Shown here: one piece after another, positions 1 through 7,683 of the stretch
Layout: each line of letters starts with the position of its first letter
How positions within the stretch are numbered: the stretch's first letter is position 1
Assembly (NCBI RefSeq): GCF_900114475.1
Contig: NZ_FOTE01000021.1
Span: 1-64,000, forward strand
Source of the DNA: Paenibacillus sp. 1_12
GTDB lineage: Bacteria; Bacillota; Bacilli; Paenibacillales; NBRC-103111
DNA: 64,000 bases
Direction of reading: 5' to 3'
Made by a program: the position numbers and the translations under genes
The notes under the pieces: generated by a model
The model's database searches: none
Told to the model about the DNA's origin: nothing
The model's input: only the letters and a program-made list of their open reading frames with translations

Positions 1-294
1 ATCCTTCGCTCTTGGCGTAATAACTGGGATGAACTAGCTACCTTTTTTAAGTATCCGCCAGAGATTCGCAAGCTCATTTACACAACCAACATTATTGAAA
101 GCTACCATCGTCAGCTTCGAAAGGTAACGAAAGGAAAAAGCATCTTCCCAACGGACGAAGCGCTCTTAAAGATGCTCTATTTGGCCACCATGGACGTCAC
201 TCGAAAGTGGACAGGCCGCGTCCAAAACTGGGGTCAAATGCTGCTCCAGCTGTCCGTTTTCTATCCAGATCGCATCGGCCAGCATCTGCGCTGA
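1..294 (+). CDS. IS256-family (mutator-type) transposase, C-terminal part
   Basis: An open frame from base 1 to a TGA at 292-294 gives 98 residues. It contains the family's C-terminal signature around TNIIESYHRQLRKVTKGK, preceded by WDELATFFKYPPEIRKLIY, and ends in YPDRIGQHLR. In this family the glutamate in the NxIE segment completes the DDE catalytic triad; it is present here (residue 31 of the fragment), so the visible part looks undamaged. The protein acts on the ends of its own element to move it. The first two-thirds lie upstream of the window. Confidence 0.92.
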   Translation: MLRSWRNNWDELATFFKYPPEIRKLIYTTNIIESYHRQLRKVTKGKSIFPTDEALLKMLYLATMDVTRKWTGRVQNWGQMLLQLSVFYPDRIGQHLR

Positions 295-359
295 AAATTT
301 TTCTCCCCTCGGGGAGAAGTCTTTTAAAAGAGTTTACACAAAAGATTTGACAGACCCCA
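1..359 (+). mobile_element. 3' end of an IS256-family insertion sequence
   Basis: The window opens inside an insertion sequence. Its transposase C-terminus fills positions 1-294 and the element appears to finish near 359 with AAAGATTTGACAGACCCC (341-358), which has the look of an IS256-type terminal inverted repeat (tips reading GGGTCTGTCAAATC on the other strand). The left end is outside the window, so the paired repeat and target duplication cannot be checked. The sequence directly right of the tip is a degenerate tmRNA 3' end, so the element sits in or beside an ssrA-derived attachment scar. Confidence 0.8.
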
Positions 360-370
360 TTAATTTAGGA

Positions 371-480
371 TTGAGAGTTAGACAAGATTCCGATACATCT
401 AGGGTGGCATCAAAGCCGTAGCTACACCGTAGCTTATGTTCTATTATCTTCGGACAGGGTCCCACGCTCCTCGTCTCCAC
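371..480 (+). pseudogene. Degenerate tmRNA (ssrA) 3' end, copy A
   Basis: The segment GGTGGCATCAAAGCCGTAGC (404-423) and ATCTTCGGACAGGG (447-460) followed by CTCGTCTCCAC (470-480) reads like the 3' third of a Firmicutes tmRNA: last pseudoknot, T-arm and acceptor end. The T-loop GTTCGA is missing (TCCCACGCT stands in its place) and no 5' half is present, because the IS lies immediately upstream; it cannot be a working tmRNA. A near-identical stretch (copy B) lies 900 bp to the right. tmRNA 3' ends are common integrase targets, so this is best read as an attachment-site scar. Identification is from recall of tmRNA sequence, not from a covariance search. Confidence 0.6.
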
Positions 481-489
481 AAAGACAAA

Positions 490-520
490 CAAGAGACACT
501 CTGAAGGGTGTCTCTCTTTG
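490..520 (+). terminator. Hairpin terminator after tmRNA remnant A
   Basis: AGAGACAC (492-499) pairs with GTGTCTCT (509-516) across a nine-base loop, followed by a short T-rich TTTG. It stands ten bases after the remnant acceptor end, where a tmRNA gene would keep its own terminator. The T-run is short. Confidence 0.55.
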
Positions 521-617
521 CGTTGAGCATAGTTTAAAATTCGGAATGCAATAATATGATCTATATGTTATAATTGAAAAGAACAATGAGTATACTTGTA
601 ATAAATCGGAGGCAGAT

Positions 618-983
618 TTGTACAATATATTGTTTTATGAAGATGAAGAGGGTAACAAGCCTGTTGAGGATTTTATTGATGTGCTTGATGGTGCTGCCCA
701 CAATAATAAGAATGCTAGGGTTCAACTAGAGCAAATTATCTATTGCTTGAATCGGTTAGAAGATAAAGGAACGCGAGCGGGTGAGAAGTTTACAAAACGG
801 ATCTCAGGTGATATATGGGAGCTGCGTCCTGGTAATAACCGCATACTATTCTTTGGCTGGAACGGGAATCGCTTTGTTCTACTACATCACTTTGGCAAAA
901 CCACTCAAAAGACACCTCCGAGGGAAATTGCAATTGCTGAAGGACGAATGGAGAAATGGCTCTCTAGAAAGCGGAAGGAGTGA
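618..983 (+). CDS. HigB/RelE-family toxin (phage Gp49-like)
   Basis: A 121-residue basic protein of the Gp49-like HigB group of type II toxins. These are ribosome-dependent mRNA endonucleases kept silent by a cognate antitoxin. Family features are the N-terminal EDEEGNKPVEDFI stretch, the central LEDKGTRAGEKFTKRISGDIWELRPGNNRILFF core and the HHFGKTTQKTPPREIAIAEGR tail. The start is TTG at 618, six bases after GGAGGC. The XRE-type partner begins six bases after the stop, giving the toxin-first order usual for higBA. The pair lies between two degenerate tmRNA 3' ends and was probably carried in by a mobile element. Toxicity is inferred from family membership. Confidence 0.85.
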   Translation: MYNILFYEDEEGNKPVEDFIDVLDGAAHNNKNARVQLEQIIYCLNRLEDKGTRAGEKFTKRISGDIWELRPGNNRILFFGWNGNRFVLLHHFGKTTQKTPPREIAIAEGRMEKWLSRKRKE

Positions 984-989
984 TCGATT

Positions 990-1283
990 ATGAAAAGCTG
1001 GAGCGAAAAAAAGAAGGAATTAAAGTCCATAGATCCAAAGAGGATGAATGAGCTTGAAGCGGTCGCACAATTAGTGAATGCCATCCACCAAAGACGAGTT
1101 GAGTTAGGTTGGACGCAAAAGGAACTAGCCGTTAAAGTGGGTCTTCATCAGGAGTCCATTGCTCGTATCGAAAATGGCGGATCAATACCTCGTTTAGATA
1201 CAGTATTTAAGTTAGCACTTGCTCTAGGTATGAAGTTAAGTTTGCATGGTATGGAAGAGGCTGCGTCAGCTAGTGTAGGCTAA
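990..1283 (+). CDS. HigA-type antitoxin, XRE helix-turn-helix
   Basis: A 97-residue protein with an XRE/Cro helix-turn-helix at about residues 30-85 (LGWTQKELAVKVGLHQESIARIENG). It should bind and neutralise the upstream HigB-like toxin and, as is usual for the family, repress the shared promoter. ATG at 990 follows GGAAGGAGTGAT, which is partly the end of the toxin gene, so the two are translationally close. The N-terminus is lysine-rich and probably forms the toxin contact. No palindromic operator was recognised upstream of 618. Confidence 0.85.
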   Translation: MKSWSEKKKELKSIDPKRMNELEAVAQLVNAIHQRRVELGWTQKELAVKVGLHQESIARIENGGSIPRLDTVFKLALALGMKLSLHGMEEAASASVG

Positions 1284-1299
1284 AAAATTATGTCAGAGT

Positions 1300-1376
1300 G
1301 ATACTAAGGTGACATCAAAACTGTAGCTACACCCGTAGAAGCTTGTGTGTCGTTATCTTCGGACAGGGGTTCGAGT
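1300..1376 (+). pseudogene. Degenerate tmRNA (ssrA) 3' end, copy B
   Basis: Shares with copy A the run GTAGCTACACC, the central GTAG..AGCTT..TGT segment and TTATCTTCGGACAGGG. It keeps more of the T-arm (GGACAGGGGTTCGAG, 1361-1375), then breaks off before the acceptor stem. Two tmRNA 3' ends in the same orientation 900 bp apart, with a toxin-antitoxin pair between them, is the arrangement left when an element integrates at ssrA by site-specific recombination. No integrase gene is visible in the window. Confidence 0.6.
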
Positions 1377-1577
1377 TGGTTACAAATGAAAATTAATGGT
1401 CTATCTCCCTAGTAGTGACGGTACGAGCTATTGCGTTTGAAGACGCATCTAGCGGTATCGTCTTTTTATTTTAAGCAAAACACGGTTCCATTTGCAGGAT
1501 TTGAATTTGGGATGGCGAATGTTAAGATATTTTGTCGTATTTTTACATTAATTGAATCAAACTGGAAGGGTTCCTTT

Positions 1578-4349
1578 ATGAATGAGGAGAAATATTTAGT
1601 GCTGATTAAAGGTGAGGATAAGACGGCCGTTATTGAATCGTATGATATTCTCGTCTCAGTAGTTTGGATTGCCTATCGAGGGGCTAAACAATTATATCCG
1701 TGTGCCTTAAGGGACTTCGAGGTTCTTGAGAATCCAGTAATAACAAAGGTTACTGAGGATATGGGGGTATACCATAAGAATATCCCCCTTACTAATATCG
1801 ACATAATACTAAGTTTTGGAACTAAAATAAGAGTAAAGTTTAATAACATTACATATCGCGTTTATGATACAAATTCCTTACGGATTGAGAAAACCGGAGT
1901 TACAACTCCCATGGCTAATGATGTGCTTTGTTACTTAAAAGCAATTTCACAGCATTTACATACTATGGAAGGTAATTCTGAAGAGGATGGCTTCCTAAAA
2001 AAGCAATTAAACAAGCTTAATTTTATTAGTCCAGAAAGTGTTTTGAGCTGTTATCTAAACGGGAGCCCAGTAAGGGTAGAGCCCCAAACCAATTACCAGC
2101 CTATATTTCCATTTAAACATAATTTAAGTCAGAAGCAAGCACTTGTTAATGCCCTACATAGCCAAGTTTCCATTATCGAAGGTCCACCCGGGACGGGGAA
2201 AACACAAACCATCCTGAACATACTGGCCAACCTTGTAGTGATGCAAAACAAGACGGTCGCTGTCGTATCTGGTAACAATGCTGCTGTGCAAAATGTGTGG
2301 GAAAAGATGGAGCAAGGAGGATATCATTTTTTTGTGGCAGCTCTGGGCAACTCGGACAATAAGAAAAGCTTTTTTGCTAATCCTCCTTACCAAGACGTCT
2401 CTAAATGGAAAAGTGAAATTGATGAGAGGGATCTTTTGGTTAAAATCAAACAAATTGATGTCCGAATTCATCAGTTAATGGAGATGGAGCGGGAGAAGGC
2501 TCAATATCAACAGAGCTTATCGGCTTATAATTTGGAGCGGGAACATTTCGAGATTTATTACAATAATCAAGACATTGAACATATTCAAAAGTTATCATTT
2601 TATCGCCAGACACCTGATAGTATACTATCTTTTTTAGTTGATGCCCATATTGCTGCGGAGCAAGGAAAAACAGACGGTCTGGTTTATAAGATAAAATTAT
2701 TACTTCAACATGGATTCTTTAACTTCAAAAAATTAAAGAATAGAGAATTGGAAATTATTTTGAACTTCCAGAGAAGATACTACGAATTGAAGATTGAGCA
2801 ATTGGCTCATCAAATATCAACCATTGAACACGAATTGGATCAAAATTCATTTAAATCTCTGTTAAAAGAACATCAGCAATATTCAGAAGAATTATTTCGC
2901 CATAAACTTTATCAGAAATATCATGACAGCAAACCACTTCAGGCAAATGCTGACTCATATAAGAGGGATTTCGGTAAGTTTCTTGAGAAATATCCAGTAA
3001 TGTTAAGCACGACGCATTCTTTGCGTAATTGTGTCCGCGAAAATTACATGTTTGATTATGTAATTATTGACGAATCATCACAGGTTGATCTTTTAACGGC
3101 TACACTTGCCCTCTCTTGCTGCAAGCATGCCATTATTGTGGGGGATATAAAGCAATTGCCACAGATTGTAGACATGACAATAGAACAAAAAGGTATTGCC
3201 ACGGTGGAAGAAGGCGGCCCTTACGATTACTTTAGACAGAATCTGTTGTCTTCTATGCTTAAGTTGTACGGTGATACTGTACCGAAAGTGATGTTAAGGG
3301 AACATTACAGGTGTCACCCCAAGATCATTGAATTTTGTAATAAAAAGTACTACGAGGGACAGCTTATTGCTTTTACCCAGGAGGAAGAAGGAGATAACCC
3401 CCTATTGATCTACCGAACAAGTGCTGGAAATCATATGAGAGAAGTGACGCAGGGACGGAGCGGGAAGTTCAACCAGCGGGAGTTGGATGTCATTGAAAAG
3501 GAAGTGCTTGTCGATCTAGAAGAAGCCATTCATAGGCACGTCGATATTGGGTTTACGACACCTTATCGTAAGCAGGTTGATAAAGCGTCAAGCCAATTTT
3601 CCGAAGAAATTGAATCTGATACCATTCACAAATATCAAGGTCGTGAAAAGCCAGTGATGATTATGTCCTCAGTACTTGATAGCTCACGTGCCGGAAAAAT
3701 AAACCTAATGTTTGTCAACGATCCTCGTATGATAAATGTGGCGGTTTCGAGAGCTCAGCAAAAATTCATTCTAGTAACCGATCACTCGTTATTCCGCAAG
3801 TACGGCAATGAAATTGGTGATTTGATTCGTTACATGGAGTATAGCACAGTGGATGACAATATTGTGGAGAGTGAGATCGTATCCATTTTTGATTTGCTTT
3901 ACAAGGAATATTCGGAAAAATTGGTGGCCTTTAAGAGGCGAGTCATAAAACAGTCAAAGTACGACTCGGAGAATATTATGCGTACTTTACTGGAAGAAAT
4001 ATTGTGCGAGTCGAAATATAACATGCTTGAATTAGGAAATCAGGTGTTTCTAGGTAACTTATTTACTCATCTGGATAAGTTGGCAGACGAGGAACGACGT
4101 TATGTGAAGAACGGTGCTTCGGTTGATTTTGTTTTCTATAATAAGCTTGATAAGTCGCCAGTTTTTGCTATTGAGGTTGATGGGTTCGCTTTTCATGAAA
4201 ATAATCCTAATCCTAGGCAGCTAGAGCGAGACCGATTGAAGGATAGTATCTTTAAAACCTATAGTCTACCTTTGCTTAGATTGCCTACAACAGGTAGCGA
4301 GGAGGAGCGGAGGATTAGGATGAAGTTAGATTCGATTTTTCGGAAATAG
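1578..4349 (+). CDS. SF1 Upf1-like helicase with C-terminal DUF2726/Vsr-like nuclease domain
   Basis: A 923-residue protein. Walker A GPPGTGKT at residues 202-209, the Walker B DE at 498-499 (VIIDESSQVD), GDIKQLPQ after it, and the late motifs DTIHKYQGRE and NVAVSRAQQK place it among SF1 AAA_11/AAA_12 (Upf1/Dna2-like) DNA or RNA helicases. A roughly 250-residue helical insert separates motifs I and II. The last 100 residues, with VDFVF near 849 and FAIEVDG near 864 plus RDRLKDSIFK, resemble the DUF2726/PD-(D/E)XK endonuclease fold. ATG at 1578 follows GGAAGGG; the open frame extends 49 codons upstream without a good ribosome site. Helicase-nuclease proteins of this build occur in phage-defence islands, and the neighbouring toxin pair and attachment scars fit that. 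Defence is inference; DNA repair is an alternative. Confidence 0.75.
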   Translation: MNEEKYLVLIKGEDKTAVIESYDILVSVVWIAYRGAKQLYPCALRDFEVLENPVITKVTEDMGVYHKNIPLTNIDIILSFGTKIRVKFNNITYRVYDTNSLRIEKTGVTTPMANDVLCYLKAISQHLHTMEGNSEEDGFLKKQLNKLNFISPESVLSCYLNGSPVRVEPQTNYQPIFPFKHNLSQKQALVNALHSQVSIIEGPPGTGKTQTILNILANLVVMQNKTVAVVSGNNAAVQNVWEKMEQGGYHFFVAALGNSDNKKSFFANPPYQDVSKWKSEIDERDLLVKIKQIDVRIHQLMEMEREKAQYQQSLSAYNLEREHFEIYYNNQDIEHIQKLSFYRQTPDSILSFLVDAHIAAEQGKTDGLVYKIKLLLQHGFFNFKKLKNRELEIILNFQRRYYELKIEQLAHQISTIEHELDQNSFKSLLKEHQQYSEELFRHKLYQKYHDSKPLQANADSYKRDFGKFLEKYPVMLSTTHSLRNCVRENYMFDYVIIDESSQVDLLTATLALSCCKHAIIVGDIKQLPQIVDMTIEQKGIATVEEGGPYDYFRQNLLSSMLKLYGDTVPKVMLREHYRCHPKIIEFCNKKYYEGQLIAFTQEEEGDNPLLIYRTSAGNHMREVTQGRSGKFNQRELDVIEKEVLVDLEEAIHRHVDIGFTTPYRKQVDKASSQFSEEIESDTIHKYQGREKPVMIMSSVLDSSRAGKINLMFVNDPRMINVAVSRAQQKFILVTDHSLFRKYGNEIGDLIRYMEYSTVDDNIVESEIVSIFDLLYKEYSEKLVAFKRRVIKQSKYDSENIMRTLLEEILCESKYNMLELGNQVFLGNLFTHLDKLADEERRYVKNGASVDFVFYNKLDKSPVFAIEVDGFAFHENNPNPRQLERDRLKDSIFKTYSLPLLRLPTTGSEEERRIRMKLDSIFRK

Positions 4350-4537
4350 ATGGTAAATGCAGGGGCTAACTTTTCAATTAAGCAGGGCAAGATGCGGGAA
4401 CTTTTGAATTTACGGAGCTAGGGGTCGGAAAATGAGCTCTTTATTGCTGTAATGCTACATCATTTAAAGACTGTTCCTGGCAGATCCCAACCAAACAATC
4501 TGTTAAGTTTAGCTGAATGTCCAATATAATTTTTTGA

Positions 4538-4646
4538 GCAACCTCTCCAAATAACCTAAGCATCACACGCCGGCGAATTGTGGATTTGCCTCGCCAAGCC
4601 TCAGAATCCTGAATCCCTTTCCCAGCAAGGGTTTAGGCCACTTTTG
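4538..4646 (+). repeat. Dispersed repeat R1 (GGCGAATTGTGGATTTGCC module with hairpin)
   Basis: First of seven related copies in the window. The core GGCGAATTGTGGATTTGCC is at 4572-4590 and is preceded by CTCTCCAAATAACCTAAGCAT, which resembles the CACCAAAAATCCTACGCAGT before copy R2. A small hairpin follows: CCCTT (4615-4619) with AAGGG (4627-4631). The stretch 4350-4757 holds no convincing gene; besides this repeat it contains GGACAGTGGCTCGACTC at 4649-4665, a weak echo of a tmRNA T-arm. Confidence 0.55.
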
Positions 4647-4757
4647 GGGACAGTGGCTCGACTCGGTTGTTAGAAAAATAGACCTTAATCAGACGTTGTC
4701 TGATCTGGTTTTATTTATGATATAATAAGGTGGACAAATTCCGCTGGAGGTGGCGAG

Positions 4758-5015
4758 ATGCAATGGGAAGAAGTACGAGAAAAGTTTCCCGATGAATGGA
4801 TTGTATTTGAAGCTGCAGAAGCTTATTCCGAGGATGGATTTCGCTGTATTGATTCGGTTACTGTCATTGATCGATACGAGGACTCGGCGGATGCTATGAA
4901 ACGATATAAAGAATTGCACAGGAGCCAGCCAGCTAAAGAAATCTATTTTATTCACACTTCGCGTCCTGATTTGAAGATTGAGGAGAAATGGGTCGGATTT
5001 AAAAGATGGCGGTAA
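4758..5015 (+). CDS. Small protein of unknown function, partner of retropepsin-like protease
   Basis: An 85-residue acidic protein beginning MQWEEVREKFPDEWIVFEA, with a predicted alpha/beta fold and no signal or membrane segment. ATG at 4758 follows GGAGGTGG. Its last four codons overlap the first codons of the next gene (5006) in another frame, so the two are translationally coupled. I do not recognise a named domain with confidence; the W-E-x-V-x-x-x-F-P-x-x-W pattern recalls small DUF5678-like proteins, some of which adjoin aspartic proteases. It may be the substrate, inhibitor or chaperone of that protease, which is inference from coupling only. Confidence 0.75.
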   Translation: MQWEEVREKFPDEWIVFEAAEAYSEDGFRCIDSVTVIDRYEDSADAMKRYKELHRSQPAKEIYFIHTSRPDLKIEEKWVGFKRWR

Positions 5016-5395
5016 AACTGAGATTGTTATATGGTCTTCCAATTGTTGATATTGACGTCATATTTGATGGACGAAAACTTCATATTAAAAATGTACTCTT
5101 AGATACGGGATCAGCTGGAACTATTTTGGACGCGGATGTGGTTTCTGAAATTGGAGTCAAACCGGAGGGGACAGATAAGACAGCAATCATTCATGGGGTT
5201 GGTGGGACTGAAATCGTTTTCACGAAATGGTTTGATTCTGTATCTTTAGGTGATTGGTTTGTGAAATCCTGTAAAATTGAAATTGGTGTGATGGATTACG
5301 GTATCGATATTCAAGGTATAATCGGTTTCGATTTCTTACGAGCAGCTAAGCTTGTTATTGACACGGATAAAATGTTGGTATATTCCTCAATGTGA
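5006..5395 (+). CDS. Retropepsin-like aspartic protease
   Basis: A 129-residue single-domain protein with the aspartic-protease signature VLLDTGSAGT (catalytic Asp33, Thr34, Gly35) and the later hydrophobic-hydrophobic-Gly element GIIGFDFL near 105. Retropepsin-like proteases of this size have one active-site half and work as homodimers. No signal peptide is seen, so a cytosolic role is expected. It is coupled by overlap to the 85-residue gene at 4758 and followed by repeat R2. A truncated, stop-containing relative lies at 15156-15400 and is also followed by a copy of the repeat. Substrate unknown. Confidence 0.8.
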   Translation: MAVKLRLLYGLPIVDIDVIFDGRKLHIKNVLLDTGSAGTILDADVVSEIGVKPEGTDKTAIIHGVGGTEIVFTKWFDSVSLGDWFVKSCKIEIGVMDYGIDIQGIIGFDFLRAAKLVIDTDKMLVYSSM

Positions 5396-5406
5396 TAATT
5401 TCACTA

Positions 5407-5632
5407 AGCAGCCTCACCAAAAATCCTACGCAGTACATGGCGACGAATTGTGGATTTGCCACACAGCGGTTCGTCTCCATACTGCAAATCCACTATAACG
5501 AAAAGGAGCTTTGCCACTGAAGTATGGTGGCAGGTTCCTTTTTGCGTTACACAGCATCGCCGCTGAGACGAAACAGATCTTGCAATTTACGTACGCGGCA
5601 AAATCCTCGTATTTCGTACCGTCAATAGCGAA
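5407..5632 (+). repeat. Dispersed repeat R2, long version with bidirectional hairpin
   Basis: The most complete copy: CACCAAAAATCCTACGCAGT (5415-5434), core GGCGACGAATTGTGGATTTGCC (5439-5460), GGTTCGTCTCCATACTGCAA (5468-5487), then a hairpin (5501-5542: AAAAGGAGCTTTGCCAC / GTGGCAGGTTCCTTTTT) and a tail TTGCGTTACACAGCATCGCCGCTGAG. On the minus strand the tail continues into DGTKYEDFAAYV, the same protein end seen in the degraded gene by copy R3. The repeat therefore looks like the join between two convergent gene ends. 5396-5860 holds no gene I can support. Confidence 0.7.
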
Positions 5633-5860
5633 ATCAATTGCACTCAACTTACCTTTCCTAACGGTCAAATCGGTATTTATGAACAGTTCATGGAAAGAAG
5701 GTAAGACAAACAGGAAGGTTATTGGAATTAATTGAGAAGTGAAGGAAAGAGAAGAGAGGAAGGAAAGGTTGAAAATGTAATGGAGGAATGCTGCAATGCA
5801 GCGATTTATGCTTAATTACATATAAAATCATGTGATGTAGTGTTGGGGTTTAAATTTATG

Positions 5861-6499
5861 TTAAAGCTCTAACGCTTCTTTTGTAATCCTTTTGATGTCA
5901 ATAGGACAATTGGAGCTTTCCTTAACAATGTCAGGTAAAATGTGATTTAAAAAATAGTCTACGCAATGTAGCTTTATTTTTTTGATTTTAATGAGTGCTT
6001 CGCGATACATAATCACAAATTCCTTCTCTGTATTGCCTCTTTGCAATTCAGTAAGGGCCTCATAGACTTGATCAAGTTTATCGGCCAATTCGAGAATTAG
6101 ACCTTCTACGGAATCGTCCTTGCCCTCACGCAGTTGTCTGCGGAAAATAGGTTTGAATTCCTCTGGAATATTTTCCTCTATAAATAGAGCAATCATTCCT
6201 TCCTCTACCTGCTGCAGCATGCCGCGCAGTTCCAGTGAGTAATGCTTAACGGGTGTTTTAATATCTCCAATAAATATTTCACCATAATCATGGCTGCTAG
6301 TAATCTCGTAAAGCTTCTTCCAATCTATCGTGACGCCATTACTTTCCTCTATGTCTGCCAATGTTTTTGCGTATTGTACAACCTTCCATGAATGAGCGGA
6401 TACGCTGTGCTCTTCAAATTTAAATTTTCCAGGACAACGGATAATACGTTCGAGATCGTTAAGTGATTGAAAGTACTTATGAATTCCCATAACATGCAA
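5861..6499 (-). CDS. HD-domain phosphohydrolase, YfbR-like
   Basis: A 212-residue cytosolic protein of the HD superfamily. Metal and catalytic positions fit the YfbR/YGK1 group: His31 or His36 in EEHSVSAHSW, the His70-Asp71 doublet in SSHDYGEIFIGDI, and a late Asp in ELADKLDQ. YfbR-type enzymes remove phosphate from deoxynucleoside 5'-monophosphates using a divalent metal. ATG at 6499 follows AAAGGAATTGC; an alternative ATG lies three codons in. It is a single gene transcribed against its neighbours. The fold is clear; the substrate is inferred. Confidence 0.8.
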   Translation of the reverse strand: MHVMGIHKYFQSLNDLERIIRCPGKFKFEEHSVSAHSWKVVQYAKTLADIEESNGVTIDWKKLYEITSSHDYGEIFIGDIKTPVKHYSLELRGMLQQVEEGMIALFIEENIPEEFKPIFRRQLREGKDDSVEGLILELADKLDQVYEALTELQRGNTEKEFVIMYREALIKIKKIKLHCVDYFLNHILPDIVKESSNCPIDIKRITKEALEL

Positions 6500-6936
6500 T
6501 TCCTTTCTTTATTTAAATGTGAATCGTTATAGTTAGTTTAATGCTTAATTGTTAACTGACGATTAAATTAAATAGGTAATATACGGAAATAAATCATTAC
6601 CTTTATTCTGCTCCAATCCAGAGCATATTTCAAACCAATCTCCGCTTTAATGTGTTTCCCTATTTCAAGTGCACATGCTCTAACGTTGCCCCTGTCAGGG
6701 GTTCAGTCCGCACGGGCCGCAGCGAAGGGGTGCGGGATCGATATTCACCGCTAAGGTTTCCATCGTCGAGCGAGCAACGGGAGCGACTTAAATCTGAATA
6801 TCGATAATCCACTCGCCTCTATCAATACCAGGTAGCTTAATTATTTTGATTTTTCTGAAATTTAGTAGAGTAATAGATTCCATTTTATGGTATCGTATTT
6901 TTATGGTGAATGTCATAATATAGGGGCAGTATTAGG
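6500..6936. other. Intergenic region with inverted repeats, no gene
   Basis: No coding potential was convincing. It contains the short palindrome CCCCTGTCAGGGG (6689-6701) and a wider inverted repeat, ATCGATATTCA (6737-6747) with TGAATATCGAT (6795-6805), enclosing a GC-rich stretch. The base composition of 6690-6800 is richer in G and C than its flanks, which suggests a foreign or RNA-coding fragment, but I recognise neither. The promoters of both flanking divergent genes must lie here. Confidence 0.45.
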
Positions 6937-7584
6937 ATGATAGGGAATACGACAGAGAAAGAACGGACGATATTTGATCATGCTGGAAATACGATCAAGA
7001 CAGAAGATCGAGAGATTCGAATTCTTGCCAAGTACGAGGTGCCTCTGGTCGTCTTACTAGGAAATGTGCTTAGCGATGAGGAATGCGATGAGCTAATTAA
7101 ACATTCTCGGGAACAATTGCAACGTTCAAAAATAGGCGAAGATCATGCGGTCAATCAAATTAGAACGAGTAGCGGGGTGTTCTGTGAGGAGAATGAGACG
7201 ATTACAAGAATCGAGAAGCGACTCTCTCAAATTATGAATATTCCTATCGAGCATAGTGATGGCTTGCAAGTTTTGCTGTATACTCCTGGCCAAGAGTATC
7301 GACCTCATTATGATTTTTTCGCAGAAACGAGTCGAGCAAGTGCCAACAATCGAATTAGTACGCTCGTGATGTATTTGAATGATGTGGAGGAAGGCGGAGA
7401 AACGGCGTTCCCCATGCTTAATTTATCTGTTGTTCCTAACAAAGGCATGGCAGTCTACTTCGAATATTTTTACAATAATCATGAATTAAACGACTTCACC
7501 TTGCATGCAGGTATGCCAGTGATTAAAGGGGAAAAGTGGGTTGCAACGATGTGGATGAGAAGACAAGCCTTTCGTTTCTCCTAG
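6937..7584 (+). CDS. 2-oxoglutarate/Fe(II) oxygenase, prolyl-4-hydroxylase type
   Basis: A 215-residue enzyme that uses iron, oxygen and 2-oxoglutarate, probably to hydroxylate prolyl residues. The iron triad is His124, Asp126 (RPHYDFF) and His190 (TLHAGMP), and Lys200 in VIKGEKW is the 2-oxoglutarate carboxylate ligand. Spacing and length closely match the small bacterial prolyl-4-hydroxylase of Bacillus anthracis. FAETSRASANNRISTLVMYL and EEGGETAFP are family hallmarks. ATG at 6937 has only a distant AGGGGCAG upstream. No collagen-like protein is seen beside it; substrates in bacteria include collagen-like surface proteins and elongation factor Tu. Confidence 0.88.
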   Translation: MIGNTTEKERTIFDHAGNTIKTEDREIRILAKYEVPLVVLLGNVLSDEECDELIKHSREQLQRSKIGEDHAVNQIRTSSGVFCEENETITRIEKRLSQIMNIPIEHSDGLQVLLYTPGQEYRPHYDFFAETSRASANNRISTLVMYLNDVEEGGETAFPMLNLSVVPNKGMAVYFEYFYNNHELNDFTLHAGMPVIKGEKWVATMWMRRQAFRFS

Positions 7585-7683
7585 ATATATGATCATGTTC
7601 TGAGTGATTTGGAAGCAATGGAAAGCCAGGTCGTTACTAATTCTAGTAACCCTCAAGTGATATCAAATCTGTGACTTCCCCCT

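Noticed and set aside
371-480. A functional tmRNA gene
   Set aside because: The 5' half and tag-coding region are absent and the T-loop is lost; only a remnant is supported.
1431-1577. Upstream start of the helicase gene
   Set aside because: The first 49 codons have no ribosome site and overlap sequence just right of the tmRNA remnant; ATG 1578 with GGAAGGG is better.
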